Assembly (NCBI GenBank): GCA_963978895.1
Contig: OZ022244.1
Span: 3,860,203-3,924,202 of the forward strand
Reading direction: 5' to 3'
Length of the DNA: 64,000 nucleotides
Source of the DNA: Erpobdella octoculata
Lineage: Eukaryota > Annelida > Clitellata > Hirudinida > Erpobdellidae
Position numbers and translations under genes: made by a program. How positions within the stretch are numbered: position 1 is the stretch's first letter; the number at the start of each line of letters is the position of its first letter. Positions 45,275 to 56,191 of the stretch are shown here, piece by piece. Under the pieces are notes generated by a model. That model had not been told where the DNA came from. It did no database searches and was given only the letters and a program-made list of their open reading frames with translations.

Positions 45275-45500
45275 AATGTGGGATGCGGAAAGTTCACCCC
45301 GGCTTTTCGCCTCTGTCTTTTTGCCCCCGTCTTTTCGCCCCCGTTTTTCGCCACCGGGGAAGTTTCGCCCCGGGAAGATTCGCCCCCGGTTTTTCGCTCC
45401 ATTTTTTGCTTTCAGTTTTTTCTCTTAGTTTTTCACTTCTGGTTACATTTGCTTCTAGTTTTTCCTTTTAGTTTATTACTTCTGGTAAAATTTGCTCCCA
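45275..45500. repeat. Degenerate TTTTCGCCCCCG minisatellite
   Basis: Recurring CTTTTCGCC, CCCGTTTTTCGCC and TTCGCCCCGGG words, fading into CTTTTAGTTT(A/T)TCACTTCTGG-type units. The overlapping open frames on both strands are by-products. Confidence 0.65.
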
Positions 45501-45579
45501 GTATCAATAATATGCTTTATTCTAGCTATTGGTTTACAAAAGAAAATCTTTACAGCTTATTTATTTCTAGAGGCTTTTC

Positions 45580-46505
45580 AGCATGTTGCTGGGACAGAGA
45601 AACGAGAAGTGGCGGCTTAGCTTTTATAATTAGAAATGATGTAACCTTCAAGTTTGTAGAAATTCCAGTTCATTTTTAGCATACTGAGGTTGTATGTGTA
45701 GACATACGTCTACATACAACACACTGCAGATTTATAGCTTATTATCGAAGCGGGGGGTTTGGCATTGAGGCTCACAAGTATGCTATTGACAGTATAGAGT
45801 GCTTAAAAAATATCTGTTCAACCAAACACACATTGTGTTTGATGGGCGATTTTAATCTGCCCGGCATAAACTGGCTACAACATTCTCATCCAAATGGAGA
45901 ATTCTACACGTCATTCATGAACTTTTTTAACGATCTTGGGCTTCATCAATTTGTGCAGCAACCTACCCGTGGCAGTAATATTCTGGATTTGATTTTCTCA
46001 AATGACCCAGGGTTTCTTGCAAGGATGGATATCTCATGCCCAATTGCTACTAGCGACCACAATCTGATAACGTTTGAAACAAATGACTCAATCCTAACTT
46101 TTGATGAGAAAAAACAACATAGTTTCTACTGTTTCAAGAGAGCAACTTTTGAGAAAATAAACGCTTTTCTACTCAATATTAAATGGGATAATCTTTTTCA
46201 GTATTGCTTTGACGTAGAGAACTGCTGAAATGTTTTCAATCATTATCTAAATATTGCTATAGAAACTTTTGTCTCTGTCCACTATGCGGCACACAACTCT
46301 CCGAAATTACCAGGCAGAACATCAAAAACGCTTCGCCAACTGTATAAGGCTAAACTAAAATTTTGGAAAAAATACCGATCTACCCAAGAACAGACAGACA
46401 AACACAGATACAAAAAATTTACAAAGTTATGTGCGGCAGCTGTAAAAAGGACCCAGTCTTACACTGAACAAAATTTGATCTCTAAAAAAATCTTGGAAAT
46501 TTCTA
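45580..46505 (+). pseudogene. LINE endonuclease relic
   Basis: Blocks CWDRETRSGGLAFIIR, GDFNLPGINW, FVQQPTRGSNILDLIFSND and TSDHNLITFE identify the C-terminal half of an EEP endonuclease; SDH and GDFN are catalytic-site blocks. Stops occur at about 45677 (after IPVHF) and 46226 (after VENC). The linker with QLYKAKLKFWKKYRST follows. Confidence 0.8.
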
Positions 46506-46536
46506 CAGATACGTAAACAAAAAGCTATCTTCACAC

Positions 46537-48117
46537 TTGTACATAAATAGCATTGCAACCACCAAAAATAATCTTACGTCAAATCCATCAGAGATAGCCA
46601 ATATTTTCAACGATTTCTTTGCTAGTGTGTTTACAGTTGATGATGGTAAAGATCCTAATTTGAAACACCGAACCTCTGAACTCCTGGAAAAAATCTCTTT
46701 TACTCCCGATGTTGTTTTTTCAGTCCTAAAAGGTCTCAAACGTTTATGCTTTTCTGGTCCTGATGGAATACCAAACATCATCCTAAAACTTTGCGCTCAC
46801 GGTTTTTTTCACCCCACTCTGTCATATTTTTGATGTGTCTCTCAAGATGCGCAGGTTGCCAACAAATTGGAAGATTGCTTGCATTTCTCCAATTTAATTG
46901 TCGTGTCATGGAAAAGGTAATCACCAAGAACATTTTGACTCACTTGTCCACTCACAACCTCATCTCCCATCACCAGTATGGATTTCTAAAGCTCAAATCT
47001 ACCTGTACAAACCTGATTGGATGCGCGTATGGTTGGTCATCGTCTCTAGAGAATTGTGAATGTACCGACATCATTTATTTTGATTTTCAGAAAGCTTTTG
47101 ATTATGTTTCATACACAAAGCTAATGACGAAATTAAAAGGATATGGAATATTTGGTGATTTAGTGGCGTGGATATTTGATTTTCTGAGTGCCCGCACAGT
47201 TTGTTCGCGTTAATGGTCATCACTCTGGCCCAAGAGAAGTTACTAGCGGTGTTCCACAGGGTAGCGTCCTGGGACCAATACTTTTTTTGATATACATTAA
47301 CGATATTACAGACAACCCAGCTTTTAAACAAGTTTCAGTCAAGCTCTTCGCGGATGACATCAAAATTCATAAAACATTCTAACTTGGAAATTTGGCGATG
47401 CGGGATGCGATTGACGAATTGGTGTCCTGGAGTGGGATATGGCAGTTAAATTTGGCCCTAACAAAGTGTTTTGTATGCTCCATCTATGACCTAGCAAGTA
47501 AGGAGCTTGAAGTACCCGACTATCATATTGACTTTCATCAACTAGAGATTGTTGGGCATGCAAGGGACCTTGGCGTTGTAATCGAAAACGACCTCAAATT
47601 TAAAAAACACATCAACAGTATTGTACATGCGGCATCTGTTAAATGACGGCTAATCAATTTATGTTTTACTACAAAAGATCCAGATCTCTTGACGATTGCA
47701 TTTTCCGTGTATGTACGACCACTACTTGAATATTGTTCTTCGGTGTAGAATCCACACCTCAGGCATTTGATCGACAGGCTCGAAAGAGTCCAAAGACAAT
47801 TCACAAGAACAATTCTTTCTGTCAGTCGTCTCCCTTATTTAACTTGCCTCAACAACCTCGGTCTCAAATCTGTGGAACATCGCAGATTTATTGCTGATCT
47901 ATGTCTATGCTACAAAATCTAAATGGTCTTATTAACTCTAGTCACCAGCTTTGAATCGTCTGGTTACCAGGCTACAAGAGGCCATTGCTATAAGCTGAGG
48001 TCTTGCCTACACAAGATCAATGCTGCCAAGTTCTTCTTTTCCATCAGAGTAAACAAATCCTGGAATGCCCTGTCTTACGACGTGGTCAACTCAGCTACTT
48101 ACAGCCGCTTCAGATGA
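46537..48117 (+). pseudogene. LINE reverse transcriptase relic
   Basis: Frames 46537-46833, 46791-47213, 47188-47382, 47392-47646 and 47923-48117. They show [68 protein letters not shown] (intact, about 47347-47358) and RDLGVVIENDLKFKKH. The end reads FFSIRVNKSWNALSYDVVNS. The stretch normally reading YKKG...NYRPISLT is missing between 46850 and 46900, an internal deletion. At least four frame breaks make it non-functional. Confidence 0.82.
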
Positions 48118-48469
48118 TCAACAAAACCGACCTTTCAAAATTTATAACACTCAATGATTTAAATACCCAATGACTTATATGTTTATTTTGCGTATTGGTT
48201 TGTGTTACAATTTTTCTTATATTTTTGCTTTGAATTCTGTTCGAACGTACGCTTTATGTTGTCCGAACGGTGTTAGTGGCCTACGGGTCCTTCTGTTTGA
48301 GAAATAAATAAATAAAAATAATTAAAATACTAAATAACCAAAAATCAGTAAATAACGTATTTGGTGGAATTTTAGTTTTAATTATTATTAATAAAAAAAA
48401 TAAAAAAAATTCTAAATTTTTCGCTAACATTTATTTAAATATAAGTCCGCGGTCTGCATTTTACTCACC

Positions 48470-48910
<441 letters not shown>

Positions 48911-48959
48911 AATGTTAAGTAGCTCCGAAAGACTGGGACTTCTAGCCATCCTTTTTATG

Positions 48960-49048
48960 GGGATGGTCGGTGGCTCAGTTGGTAAGAGCGCTTGCATTTA
49001 GGCGAGGCGGTGTTGCCGTAGACACGTGGGTTCGATTCCTAGTAGAGT

Positions 49049-49050
<2 letters not shown>
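48960..49050 (+). mobile_element. tRNA-derived SINE head
   Basis: Contains a perfect Pol III box A, TGGCTCAGTTGG (48971-48982), and box B, GGTTCGATTCC (49029-49039), 58 bp apart. The flanking sequence does not fold into a full cloverleaf: the T-stem and acceptor stem are mismatched. A tRNA-derived SINE is therefore more likely than a working tRNA gene. It lies between two (TA)n tracts. Confidence 0.7.
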
Positions 49051-49087
<37 letters not shown>

Positions 49088-49299
49088 ACATGTTCTGACT
49101 GACTGACTGACTGACTGACTGACTGACAGATGACTGACTGATAATCAACGCCGAGCTCAAACGCCCCATCCTAGGAACGTGAAATTTGGAACTTATATTA
49201 ATTTTATAGCGTAAACATCCGCTAAGAAAGGATTTTTGAAAATTTAGCTCCTGAGGGGAAAAAACTGGAAAACAAACTTTTTTTTAAAACAATGTATAT

Positions 49300-49980
49300 C
49301 TCGAAAACCAAAAATGAGGAGATTTTGAAATTTGGTATATAGATTCTTTTTGAAAAATAAAAAGATACGTGTTTCACCATTTTTTGAAAGTTCGGTTTCC
49401 CGGATCTCAAATGTGGGTTGGAAAATTGGGTTATTTGGTTTTTAAAGTAGCTGCTACTCAAAAACTGTGAATGCTACAGGAGTGAAAATTAGTATTTAGT
49501 TTCTAATCCAAAAATAATGAAATACGTGTTTCAGCATTTTTTGAAAATTTGGTTTCCAGGACTTCAAATGTGGGGTGGAAAATAGGGTTACTTGTTTTTT
49601 AAAGTAACTGCTACTCAAAAACTGTAAATACCACAGATGTAAAAATTAGTATTTAGTTTCTTTTCTAAAAATAAAGATATACGTGTTTTACCATTTTTTA
49701 AAATTTGGTTTTCAGGACCTCAAATGTGGTGTGGAAAATAAGGTTATTTGGTTTTTAATGTAACTGCTACTCGAAAACAGTAGATGCTACAGGAGTAAAA
49801 ATTAGTATTTGGTTTCTACTCCAGAAATAATGATATACGTGTTTTACCATTTTTTGAAAATTTGGTTTCCAGTTCCAGGACCTCAAATTTGAGGTGGAAA
49901 AAAGGTTATTTGATTTTAAAATAACTGCTACTCAAAAACTGTAAGTGCTACAGATGTGAAAAATAGTATTTTGAGGTTTT
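49300..49980. repeat. Tandem array with period of about 157-161 bp, about four copies
   Basis: The word CTGCTACTC(A/G)AAAAC recurs with starts at about 49451, 49608, 49764 and 49925. Each unit also carries TACGTGTTT(C/T)A(C/G)CATTTTTTGAAAA, GGTTTCCAGGACCTCAAATGTGG and AATTAGTATTTAGTTTCT-type words. The copies are moderately diverged. Confidence 0.85.
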
Positions 49981-49999
49981 GTGCCGGTTAAAAGTAAAT

Positions 50000-50330
50000 G
50001 AGTTCAGTTTATCACCGGACGGACGGGCCAAGCAGTTATTTTAGGGTCTTCATACGGCCCTTCCCAAACCTTAAATCAAGGTGGGACGGGCCGAGATTTT
50101 TAACCAAGAATATAGACATTTTAGTGATTTTAGGGTGTTCAGGCTAAACGTGAAGTCAAGGTGGGACGGGCCGAAGTTTTTCATCAAGTATATAGAACTT
50201 CTAGGCCTGTAAAAACGGGCCGGGCCCATATTAGACGGGCCGTGCCGGGCCAGGAATTTCGGTTTTTGAAACGGGTTGGGCCAAGTTGTCGACGGGCCGA
50301 GCCGAGACCTAAAAAATTGTTCCGAGCAGT
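50000..50330. repeat. GGGCCG-rich segment
   Basis: Repeated GGTGGGACGGGCCGA (50080 and 50160) and ACGGGCCGGGCCCATA / GACGGGCCGTGCCGGGCC words. TAGGCCTGTAAAAACGGGCC (50201) looks like the end of a hAT-type element of the same style as the 11913 MITE. Confidence 0.5.
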
Positions 50331-50398
50331 ACTCTACAATGTATGCATGGTTCAAATTCTTAAATTTCATGCGAGCGAAGCCGCTACGGGCACTGCTA

Positions 50399-50449
<51 letters not shown>

Positions 50450-50450
<1 letters not shown>

Positions 50451-50890
50451 CACTCTCTCTCCCTTCTTTTTTCTACGTTCTCTAAGATTTTATCACCACA
50501 GACAAACTAACTATCCAACAAACCAACAAACAGAGAGACGAGTGAAGTTAAATAAAAGCATTTAAAAATTGAGCCGTAAAGTGGCACCAAGGATTCATCA
50601 CATGTTTCTGGAACAAATTAAGTGAAAACAATTTTGTCTGATAAATTGTCAAAGCTGACAGCATAATTGCCTCACTATGCTAATTTTGATAACTTTTTTA
50701 CCTCTTTTAAATTCTTGTAATATCTTGCAAGCAAAACATTTTTAACTTACGAGACAATATGTTAAAACCGACTGCTGGAATGTCCGATAAAAATATTATC
50801 TGAAATAACATTTCTGTATTTGACAGATGTAGTGTTTATTCTATCAGTGGTTAGGTTGAAAAACAACAAAGTAATACCGCCCAGCATTAA
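50450..50890. other. Non-coding stretch, nothing recognised
   Basis: AT-rich, without a supported feature. Confidence 0.4.
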
Positions 50891-50895
50891 GAAAG

Positions 50896-51032
50896 TGTAC
50901 AATAGCACAATGGGGGAGTTGACAGAGCTCAGAATTAAATAAATGTACAATAACACAATGGGGGAGTTCACAGAGTCCACCATTAGGAATATGTACAATA
51001 ACACAATGGGGGAGTTGACAGACCAGATCAAA
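50896..51032. repeat. 48-bp tandem repeat, three copies
   Basis: Units start at 50896, 50944 and 50992, each beginning TGTACAATARCACAATGGGG and continuing GAGTTSACAGA. The period is a multiple of three, so minus-strand frames show a repeated NSPIVLLY peptide, but there is no sign of a gene. Confidence 0.9.
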
Positions 51033-51159
51033 ACATTTGAACCTATAAAATGTTAAAGTGTTAAAGATAATAAAAATGGTGATAGTCATTGGCTGTTATT
51101 ATTGCTGATATGGCCACCTATATTGTTTGACTGTTGTATGGAAGTTTTTTTACAGGCCC

Positions 51160-51290
51160 CTTGGAAAGGAACGATTTGAACTGCTAGGTTTTCCGATATC
51201 GAGGGATACTAGGCAGCGAGTGCGAGTCAAACCATAAAGTTTTCACATTCAAGGCTAACACTTTACCAACTCAGCCAACATAGTACCAAC
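51160..51290 (-). mobile_element. tRNA-derived SINE-like repeat, minus strand
   Basis: On the minus strand it has box A TGGCTGAGTTGG (51277-51266) and a box-B-like CAGTTCAAATCG near 51170. In between it matches 16960-17090 (GCCTTGAATGT, CGCTGCCTAGTA, ATATCGGAAAACC). Confidence 0.65.
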
Positions 51291-51529
51291 AGGCACCGAA
51301 TCTTTTTTAAAAATGTCCGTTGAGTCTACAAAACGTTCTTCGGGATATTGTCAAAATGTTTCTCGTGAGATCTGCATAGCCAATAACAAAGATTAATTTG
51401 AAATGGCCAAAAGCACTCAACAGTTGTGTCTAAATAAAACCCGAAAAGACACACCAAAGTTTACTTGGTTGTTAGTTTGCATATATAAAAAAAATAAAAA
51501 AAATAGTATTGTTTGAAAATAGAAAAAAT

Positions 51530-52210
51530 GGGATGGAAATAGATTTAGTTTTTGTCTTTAGTCGCTTGTAGCATTACACCCTACTCTGGTCAATAAATGA
51601 GTACCAGTTTCTTGACTTGGGATAATAGGGTTTAACACATCCTAATTTTTGATAAACATGTGGGTGGCAGGTGAAACTGTGTGATCCCAGATAAAGACTC
51701 CATACTTGCACACAATATTCCAAGTATGGCCTGATAAATGACTTTTACAACTTTAGAGTTAAATTTTTATCCTTCCTACTATGATTCTTTCAATCATTCC
51801 CACCATTTAATTGCCTTTGCTGGCTGCCTTTGCACATTGCACAGATGATTTGCGTTAGAACAAACAATTACACCCAAATCCCTTTTATCTGAAATTTCCT
51901 TTAATTGAACACGATTTCTGGACAAATAAATTTCAAATGTTGTTAACTTTTTTATCCTCACTTTTGTATGTAAGTAATTCTTTTTAAGCTGTTTCTTATT
52001 ACACTGTGATCTGCTCTAAAGTAGTGAAAGCGAGTAATATTTTTGCAGCTCTGTTTGATAGCTAAATTCCCTCTGATAATTTGATGATCGCTAGTGCCAA
52101 AAGATTCGCCAACCCATATATTTTCTATGACATTTTCATCTGAAGTGAGTAATAGGTCTAGTGTATTGTTGCCTCGAGTTGGTTCTTTGATTAATTGAGT
52201 CATGCATTCA
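51530..52210 (-). pseudogene. CR1-like LINE relic, minus strand
   Basis: The minus-strand frame 52203-51958 shows the end of an EEP endonuclease: MTQLIKEPTRGNNTLDLLLT and FGTSDHQIIRG. Downstream, after a large deletion that removes RT, come pieces such as EISDKRDLGVIVCSN and GILCA-type remnants of the post-RT region (to about 51540). Several stops. Non-functional. Confidence 0.7.
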
Positions 52211-52289
52211 TCTTGAATAAATTACACAAATTGTCTGTCTTTTTTAGTTTCCCCTTTCAATGTGTTTTAGTTTATATGGAAGTAGAAAT

Positions 52290-52490
52290 CGGCTCCAACA
52301 CATTTGCCCGAATTTTGTCATTTGCCCGAATCGGTCAAGCCAGTCGGGCAATTGCCGTACAAAGTCGGGCAAATGCGTACGAAGTCTGGCAAATGCCGTA
52401 CAAAGTCGGGCAAATGCCGTACAAAGTCGGGCAAATGTCGTACGAAGTTGGGCAAATGCCGCCCGAAGTCGGGCAAATGCGTATGAAGTT
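52290..52490. repeat. Minisatellite of AAGTCGGGCAAATGCCGTAC units
   Basis: About eight or nine units of 18-21 bp (GTCGGGCAAATGC, CGTAC(A/G)AAGTCGGG). Left of it are related TTTGCCCGAAT words. A similar but diverged array lies on the other side of the minus-strand LINE at 55731-55795. Confidence 0.85.
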
Positions 52491-52610
52491 ATTATTATTA
52501 TTATTATTTTTATTTAACGTGCTCTCTAAAAAGAAAAATTTCTCAGAGCACGAGGCGGCAGTGCCAAAATAAACGAAAGAACAGAATCACACATCAGAAA
52601 CAAAAAGGGG

Positions 52611-53240
52611 TCAATATCCGTTCGTCATACGAAGAAAAAAATGAGTTTTAAGTCGTTTCCTAAAAACATAAACGCTATCGACACACGCCGGATCGGTAAG
52701 TTCAATCGGTAGATTGTTCCAGGTAGTTGGACAAGAAACTGCAAAAGCCCTCGGTCCAAACGTCCTGGTTCCGCAGGAAGGAACAAGAAGCTGACCGGAA
52801 GAAGCCGAGCGAAGGTGAGATCGGCCAGGAAACTGAGTCACCGGAATGCACAGACCGGAGAGGTATGACGGCGCAGAACCATGGAGGCATCGGTACGCAG
52901 TGAGAGATAGCTTGAAATCGATACGCGCCTGCATGTTCAGCCAGTGTAGTCGGTCGTGAATCGCTTTAGTGACATGACCATATCGAGGCAATCGGAGAAT
53001 CAGCCTAGCCGTGGCACGCATGACACCATCAAGCCGCCTCATTAACAGATCCGGTATTCCACTGAGTAGACAATTACAATAATCAAGTTTAGACAAGATC
53101 AAAGCGCGGGCAAGTGCATGCGAAGAATCGACCGTGAGGGATTTGCGAACTGACCTCATCTGTCGTAGATGGTAGTAACTGGTGTTGACCAATTTAGCAA
53201 CGTGTTCGCTGAAAGTCAGTTGAGAATCTATGATTACCCC
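52611..53240 (-). pseudogene. LINE post-RT C-terminal region, minus strand
   Basis: Reads VCNLGVIIDSQLTFSEHVAK, YYHLRQMRSVRKSLTVDSS, LILSKLDYCNCLLSGIP, ATARLILRLPRYGHVTKAIH, DRLHWLNMQARIDFK and CPTTWNNLPIEL. These are the conserved thumb and C-terminal blocks of an L2/CR1-type ORF2. It is in a different frame from the RT part at 53282-54631. Confidence 0.85.
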
Positions 53241-53281
53241 AAGATTGCAAACCCTATCGACGAGACGAATGATGTTTCCTG

Positions 53282-54631
53282 CTATATTGAATCAATGCCA
53301 AATGTACGCTCCAATCTGGTCACGAGGATTCCATGATCAACGCAATCGAATGCAGCGCTGAGATCGAGCATAGCGAGCAGTGTTACCATCCCTCGATCGG
53401 TTGCCAAGAGAACATCCGAAGTAACCCTGAGCAATGCAGTTTCCGTCGAACGGCACCTCCGATAGGCAGACTGATGCTCCGGCAGAAGGTTGTGTCCATC
53501 CAGGTGATGTTGAATTTGTTTGTTAACCGCCCGTTCCAATACCTTAGAGATGAACTGAAGATTCGAAACTGGGCGATAACTGACAGGCAGAGAAACATCC
53601 AGCGTAGATTTTTTCAAGATTGGCGTGACCTCGGCCACTCTGAATGGGACCGGAAAGTGACCAGTGTCCAACGATTTATTAAACAGATCTGTAACGAATG
53701 GGGACAAGGTTTCTGAAAATTCTTTTATGAGCCATGTTGGCGCCGGGTCTAGACCACATGACTTGTTTGGAGAGTTCTTTATTAGGTCCTTGACGTCATC
53801 CTTAGTAAGAGTCGCAAAGTTGCTGAAACGTTCTCCAGAGAAGGTGTTGAACTCAGGCGTATCCGAATCAAGGGTAGACGCTCGGACGTCCGTGACCTTC
53901 TTCTCAAAAGAACTCATGAATTGCTCTGCAGTCAGACCATCCTGAAGAATGAAAGATCGTTTCTTTCCCATCACGGCAGACAAATCTCTCCACAGCCTGC
54001 TTGCGTTTCCTGCACTCTCCGCAATCGTATTTTGCCAGTACGCATCCTGTGCTCTCCTATAAAAATCCTGGCAAAAACGTAACTGCGCAACCCATTTATC
54101 ACGGTCAGAGATCAGTCGGGTTCTTCTGTAAATTCTTTCAAGAGAACGAGCTTTTCGTTTCTGCTCGCCGCAAGCAGTATTGAACCATGGAGTGATCGGA
54201 CGATAATTTCTCAAGGCTGACCGACGTGGAGCATGCTTCTCAACAAGATCGGTCAGTATTCTGTTGTACATCGTAGCCATTTCATCCGGTCCAAGGGCGC
54301 TCCAGCTGCTGTCCTCAGTGCAGAGTTTGCTTGATTTGAGATCCTGTAAAAAAAGATCACGATCAAAGGTCTTCCATGCCCTGCCTGTTACCATTAGTGA
54401 TACAGGATTTGGTTTCATGAGTGGCAGTCTTGAAATGATGAGAGAATGATCGGACACATATGGAACATACACTTCACAAGCAACAGAAGATGACTGAGCT
54501 GGGTCCTTCGTGATGACAACGTCTAAGGTATGTCCGGCTATGTGGGTTGGTGAAGAAATATTCTGGACAAGGCCAAAGCAATCCACGATCGTGTTGAATT
54601 TAATTGTCCATACATCATCCGGTTTGTCCAA
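53282..54631 (-). pseudogene. LINE endonuclease end and RT, lacking the active-site box
   Basis: A 449-codon frame: NISSPTHIAGHTLDVVIT and YVSDHSLIISRL (end of endonuclease), linker RRSALRNYRPITPWFN, then RT blocks NKSCGLDPAPTWLIK, VTPILKKSTLDVSLPVSYRP, VLERAVNKQIQHHL and LLAMLDLSAAFDCVDHGIL. It ends at RTFGIDSI, and the next sequence is already the post-RT region. The fingers and first palm block are present, but the second half of the palm with the YADD motif has been deleted, so RT activity is impossible. Confidence 0.87.
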
Positions 54632-54634
54632 GTG

Positions 54635-55325
54635 AATGTTGATATCTCCAACGACAAGAATATGGCAGCTGTGAACAGTTAATTCTTAAAGCATCTGGCT
54701 GAAATCCTCCAAGAACTGGTCAGAAACTCGTTCACTTCCAGGCCGGTAAATGACCACAGCAATTGTTCTAACACTCTTTAAGATAAGCATTACAGAAACG
54801 AATTCAAAAGTCTCAACTTTGCTGGTAAGATTCATTCGGCGGGCTTTGCACGATTCTTTGCAAATCCACGCAACCCCGCCCCCCAGTAGACGACCAGATT
54901 GCATCTTTTGTGTAGCAGACCTCGCCAAACGTTTTCGTTCTTGTGCCTGATCCACGCACGTGTATCCATCCGGTGTGATTCTTGCGAGAGTGATGTCTTC
55001 TGATGATTCGTGAAAAGTCTCGGCAACTGCGAAGGCATCAAGATCATGTTCAGCGATGATATTTGTCAGCGATGCACTTTTTATTTCCGATCGACTGACA
55101 ATTCAAATATCCAATAGTCAAGTACTTGTTTCGAACGTATGATTCTGTGTTGGAGCTTTTCAGATTTTTCCCGCAACGGGAAGTCTTCTGGTAACTATCC
55201 TGTCCCCCGCGATAAACAGATTCGTCTCTCCAGCTCGTATTCTCTGCTTCATACTTTCGACTAGGAGTTTTCATGCTTCTCTTTCTTTTGGAATCATATC
55301 CCGATGTATAAAAACTGCTGACCAA
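54635..55325 (-). pseudogene. LINE endonuclease N-terminal part, minus strand
   Basis: Blocks: NKYLTIGYLNCQSIGNK (start of EEP), then in another frame AFAVAETFHESSEDI (catalytic Glu region), LGGGVAWICKESCKARR, VMLILKSVRTIAVVIYRPGS and HILVVGDINIHLD. One frame change occurs near 55075 and an in-frame TAA near 54686 after FSQML. Otherwise colinear with the RT frame. Confidence 0.8.
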
Positions 55326-55735
55326 CCTCCTTCCTTCATCATCCTCAAGTTTTTTGCCAACTTGAGAAGATTCGACTGTTGATTTTCGTTTTTCAATACC
55401 AGTTTTAACGGTCTTGGTCGAGCAGGTTCACTCTCTCCTTCGATTCTTTTCCCAAGTCTAATTAAGGTAACAATTTCGACATCATCACAAGAGATTAACT
55501 TCAGCAATTCCTCGATCTTCGATTTGTCATCCGATTTGCGCTTATCAGGTGTAGACGAACTCGACTTGCCCAGCCCATAGACAACAACAGAGGTCCTTCT
55601 CCTGAGCTTGTCGGTTTCCTCATCTTTGTCATCCTGTGTCTTTGCGTCGAGAGCTTTTTTAAGGCAAAGCTGTAGGCCTGATGCCTGCTCACCCTTCTCA
55701 GTCAGAACAGAATGGTGTATTTTCTTGACGCAAAT
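55271..55735 (-). pseudogene. LINE ORF1 remnant, minus strand
   Basis: L1-ORF1-like RRM pattern: RRRTSVVVYGLGK, VEIVTLIRLGKRIEG, ARPRPLKLVLKNENQQSN and AVFIHRDMIPKERE. The upstream part of this open frame (55735-55840) is encoded by minisatellite units (TSDGIFPTSDEI), so the true N-terminus is missing. The domain normally binds element RNA. Confidence 0.75.
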
Positions 55736-55794
55736 TTCGTCCGAAGTCGGGAAAATTCCGTCCGAGGTCGAGCAAAGACCGACCGAAGGATAAG

Positions 55795-56185
55795 CTTTTT
55801 TTTCTTTTTTTGAACATTTGTTGAGCACGAAACAAAACAATTAAGTACAACAATGAAGTTATAAATAAGGAAAAAAAAATCAAGTTCTCAAAAGGTTTAT
55901 CCGAAGGGAATTACTTCCCGCTAACTGGACGACCTATAAACAAAAATTCAGATTTAAATACGAACAGAGAAATAAAAGTTAACATAAGTGTATAGGAGTA
56001 CATAAGTATATATATATAAGTTAACATATTTGTATCAAAGTTAACATAAGTATATAGATATTGAAATTATGAATCTAGCTGTAATATGTAAGATTTCAAC
56101 GATTTTTTAATTATAGAAATGCTTTTCAATGAGGAAATTATTATCGGAATACTTGAATACAACGCGGACCAAAACACTTTATGGA
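55795..56185. other. Non-coding stretch, nothing recognised
   Basis: AT-rich with GTTAACATAAGTATATA-type repeated words (55975-56055). Confidence 0.45.
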
Positions 56186-56191
56186 GAATGT

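Larger units (their letters stand above)
45540..48320 (+). mobile_element. CR1-like LINE relic, about 2.8 kb
   Basis: A decayed but long LINE: endonuclease, RT, post-RT region and a 3' UTR with GTCCGAACGGTGTTAGTGGC, ending in AAATAAATAAATAAAAATAA (48300-48320). It has several frame breaks and at least one internal deletion. The first endonuclease block is missing, so it is probably 5'-truncated. Confidence 0.8.
49051..50446. mobile_element. Repeat element bracketed by (TA)n with internal tandem array
   Basis: Bounded by (TA)n at 49051-49082 and 50400-50445. The interior begins with GACTGACTGACTGACTGAC and ATCAACGCCGAGCTC, and ends with GAGCGAAGCCGCTACGGGC and ACTGCTAGTA. The middle is a tandem array (separate entry) and then a GGGCCG-rich segment. 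No protein-coding potential was recognised. The GACTGACTGA start and GCTAGTA end resemble the 25780 element, so the two may be related families. Confidence 0.6.
52486..55735 (-). mobile_element. L2/CR1-like LINE, minus strand, internally deleted
   Basis: About 3.2 kb, read from 55735 down to the (ATA)n tail at 52486-52506. Order: ORF1 remnant, endonuclease, N-terminal two thirds of RT, then directly the post-RT region. The segment that should carry GVPQGS and the catalytic YADD box is missing. Its DNA is markedly less AT-rich than the flanks, so it is a comparatively recent copy. Related minisatellite units flank both ends, suggesting insertion into an array. Confidence 0.8.

Noticed and set aside
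45214..45679. Open frames on both strands near 45.3 kb
   Set aside because: GC-rich TTTTCGCCCCCG minisatellite running into LINE sequence.
48960..49050. Functional tRNA gene
   Set aside because: Box A and B are perfect, but T-stem and acceptor pairing fail and it lies inside repeats; a SINE is more likely.
50762..51089. Repeated NSPIVLLY membrane-like peptide on the minus strand
   Set aside because: Created by the 48-bp non-coding tandem repeat; no start context, splice sites or homologue.
52304..52572. Open frames with repeated GQMPYKV/SGKCRTK peptides
   Set aside because: Three overlapping frames of the same minisatellite.
53333..54950. Plus-strand open frames of 60-127 codons
   Set aside because: Antisense shadows of the minus-strand LINE ORF2.
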